Source of the DNA: Armatimonadota bacterium
GTDB taxonomy: Bacteria; Armatimonadota; UBA5829
Assembly (NCBI GenBank): GCA_029907315.1
Contig: JARYME010000012.1
Location: forward strand, 1 to 45,297
Length of the DNA stretch: 45,297 bases
Direction: 5' to 3'
The number at the start of each line of letters is the position of its first letter. The stretch's first letter is position 1. A model generated the notes under the pieces. The model saw nothing but the letters and a program-made list of their open reading frames with translations. It did no database searches and had not been told where the DNA came from. The translations under genes and the position numbers were made by a program. This document shows, piece after piece, positions 44,642 through 45,297 of the stretch.

Positions 44642-44786
44642 TTTGCTACTATGTACGCAAACCGAACCGCCTGCCTGCAGTCGGGCACTTAATACATTCC
44701 CGCTACAAACGGCGGACCGGTGAGCTGTCTTGAAAGGCGCAAATCACGCTTGGAAGCCTCAGGCTGTCTCGTGCCTGACCGTATCC

Positions 44787-44816
44787 AGTATAACATTTTT
44801 GTTCGGCTCAGGTCAA
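44787..44816 (-). promoter_or_regulatory. Promoter of gyrB
   Basis: On the minus strand TTGACC, an 18-nt spacer and TATACT are seen. The predicted start near 44780 gives a leader of about 190 nt. I see no recognisable riboswitch in the leader. Confidence 0.6.
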
Positions 44817-44874
44817 ATCGGCCGAGCATCCGCGGCGTAGACTGTTGTGTGTAAATTGGTGCTGATTGGGGTAA

Positions 44875-44913
44875 GCTGCGTTCTTGGTTCTAAATTGTGA
44901 TGATTAACGCAGC
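44875..44913. other. Inverted repeat in the region between gyrB and the last gene
   Basis: GCTGCGTT and AACGCAGC form 8-bp perfect arms around a 23-nt spacer. A TATAAT box at 44987-44992 lies about 40 bases before the last ORF and may be its -10, though no good -35 is visible. Nothing else is seen between 44817 and 45028. Confidence 0.4.
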
Positions 44914-45028
44914 CAACTCAGTTGTGCAGGTGGGAGAATGTCGGCGCTGTCGGATACCGTGCGTGCCTTTTGATCGGCGCATCGTTTATAATCTCAAAAA
45001 GGACTTTGGCAAGAAATGGAGGTGCAAT

Positions 45029-45256
45029 GTGGCAGATAAGCCTCTGGCTGTTATCAGAAGAGACATAATAGCCTCGACAGGACCCAGCGTCTACGGCATC
45101 AAACGAATGGACAAGGTGCTGTCGCCGCAGCGGGAAGTCTTCGTGTTCCTGGGTGTATCGGATGGCATATGCCACCTCGAACGCGAGGATAAGAGGAAGG
45201 AGCCCGTGTTCATCAAGGTGGACAGCGAAGAGTTTGCAAACTGGAAGAAGCTCTAG
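45029..45256 (+). CDS. Small protein of unknown function
   Basis: A 75-residue ORF starting at a GTG with GGAGG 6 bases upstream, which is the reason for choosing it over the ORF track start at 44897. The sequence has a basic front (KPLAVIRRDIIASTG), PQREVFVFLGVSDGICHLE and a lysine- and acid-rich end (EFANWKKL). I do not recognise the family. It has a plausible codon pattern and RBS and is divergent from gyrB. Confidence 0.6.
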   Translation: MADKPLAVIRRDIIASTGPSVYGIKRMDKVLSPQREVFVFLGVSDGICHLEREDKRKEPVFIKVDSEEFANWKKL

Positions 45257-45297
45257 CTCTCCCACCTGCGCGGTCCTCGCTGGGTAGATCGTGTGCC

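Overview
The window looks like chromosomal DNA of a free-living, Gram-negative-type bacterium of moderate GC content. The best guess is Armatimonadota or a relative. This rests on a combination of traits: PEP-CTERM surface proteins, prepilin-like proteins with an H-X9-DG tail motif, Tat-exported Gfo/Idh/MocA oxidoreductases, a heparinase-type lyase, a bacterial GlnRS, and a scpA-scpB-dac-rluB block. No 16S rRNA is present, so the phylum is an inference.

Layout. 1-2409: end of an unidentified gene overlapping argS. 2569-3452: a PEP-CTERM gene with its own promoter, an operator-like palindrome and a terminator. 3456-6185: secreted heparinase II/III-like protein on the minus strand. 6346-12929: a minus-strand operon of seven genes in which every junction overlaps (glycosidase, DUF123, scpA, scpB, D-Ala-D-Ala carboxypeptidase, rluB-type pseudouridine synthase, BtuF-like binding protein). 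13086-14699: ECF sigma factor with a long C-terminal extension. 14710-16658: lysA and an M50 protease, preceded by a terminator-like hairpin and a 500 bp stretch with a 45-bp tandem repeat. 17271-19036: DUF6599 and Tat-exported DUF362 proteins.

19205-21855 is the most interesting block. A well-formed cobalamin riboswitch with its own promoter precedes a prepilin-like protein, a secreted VFGNAF-type surface protein and a PEP-CTERM protein. This looks like a B12-controlled cell-surface operon. 21896-22693 is a phosphodiester glycosidase. Two monocistronic PEP-CTERM genes (23054-24613) share a promoter layout with identical spacing. Then come a Nif3-like protein (24781-25863), an XRE regulator, an ImmA/IrrE protease and a large clan GH-A-like secreted protein in apparent operon (25995-29525), and sugar-type oxidoreductases with an isomerase and ApbE (29672-34178).

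34235-40229 is all on the minus strand: an OFA-type MFS transporter, glnS, a PAS-SpoIIE phosphatase, tRNA-Gln(CUG), a prepilin-like protein and a SUMF1-type protein. 40267-40446 is a hairpin-rich non-coding stretch. 40508-42474 holds a GNAT acetyltransferase and a GGDEF/HD-GYP protein. 42541-44816 is gyrB with its promoter. A small unrecognised ORF closes the window.

Common themes are export and surface display (PEP-CTERM, Tat and prepilin signals), polysaccharide breakdown, and vitamin B12 control. Many starts were moved from the ORF-track position because a Shine-Dalgarno sequence or a gene overlap favours an internal start; each case is stated.
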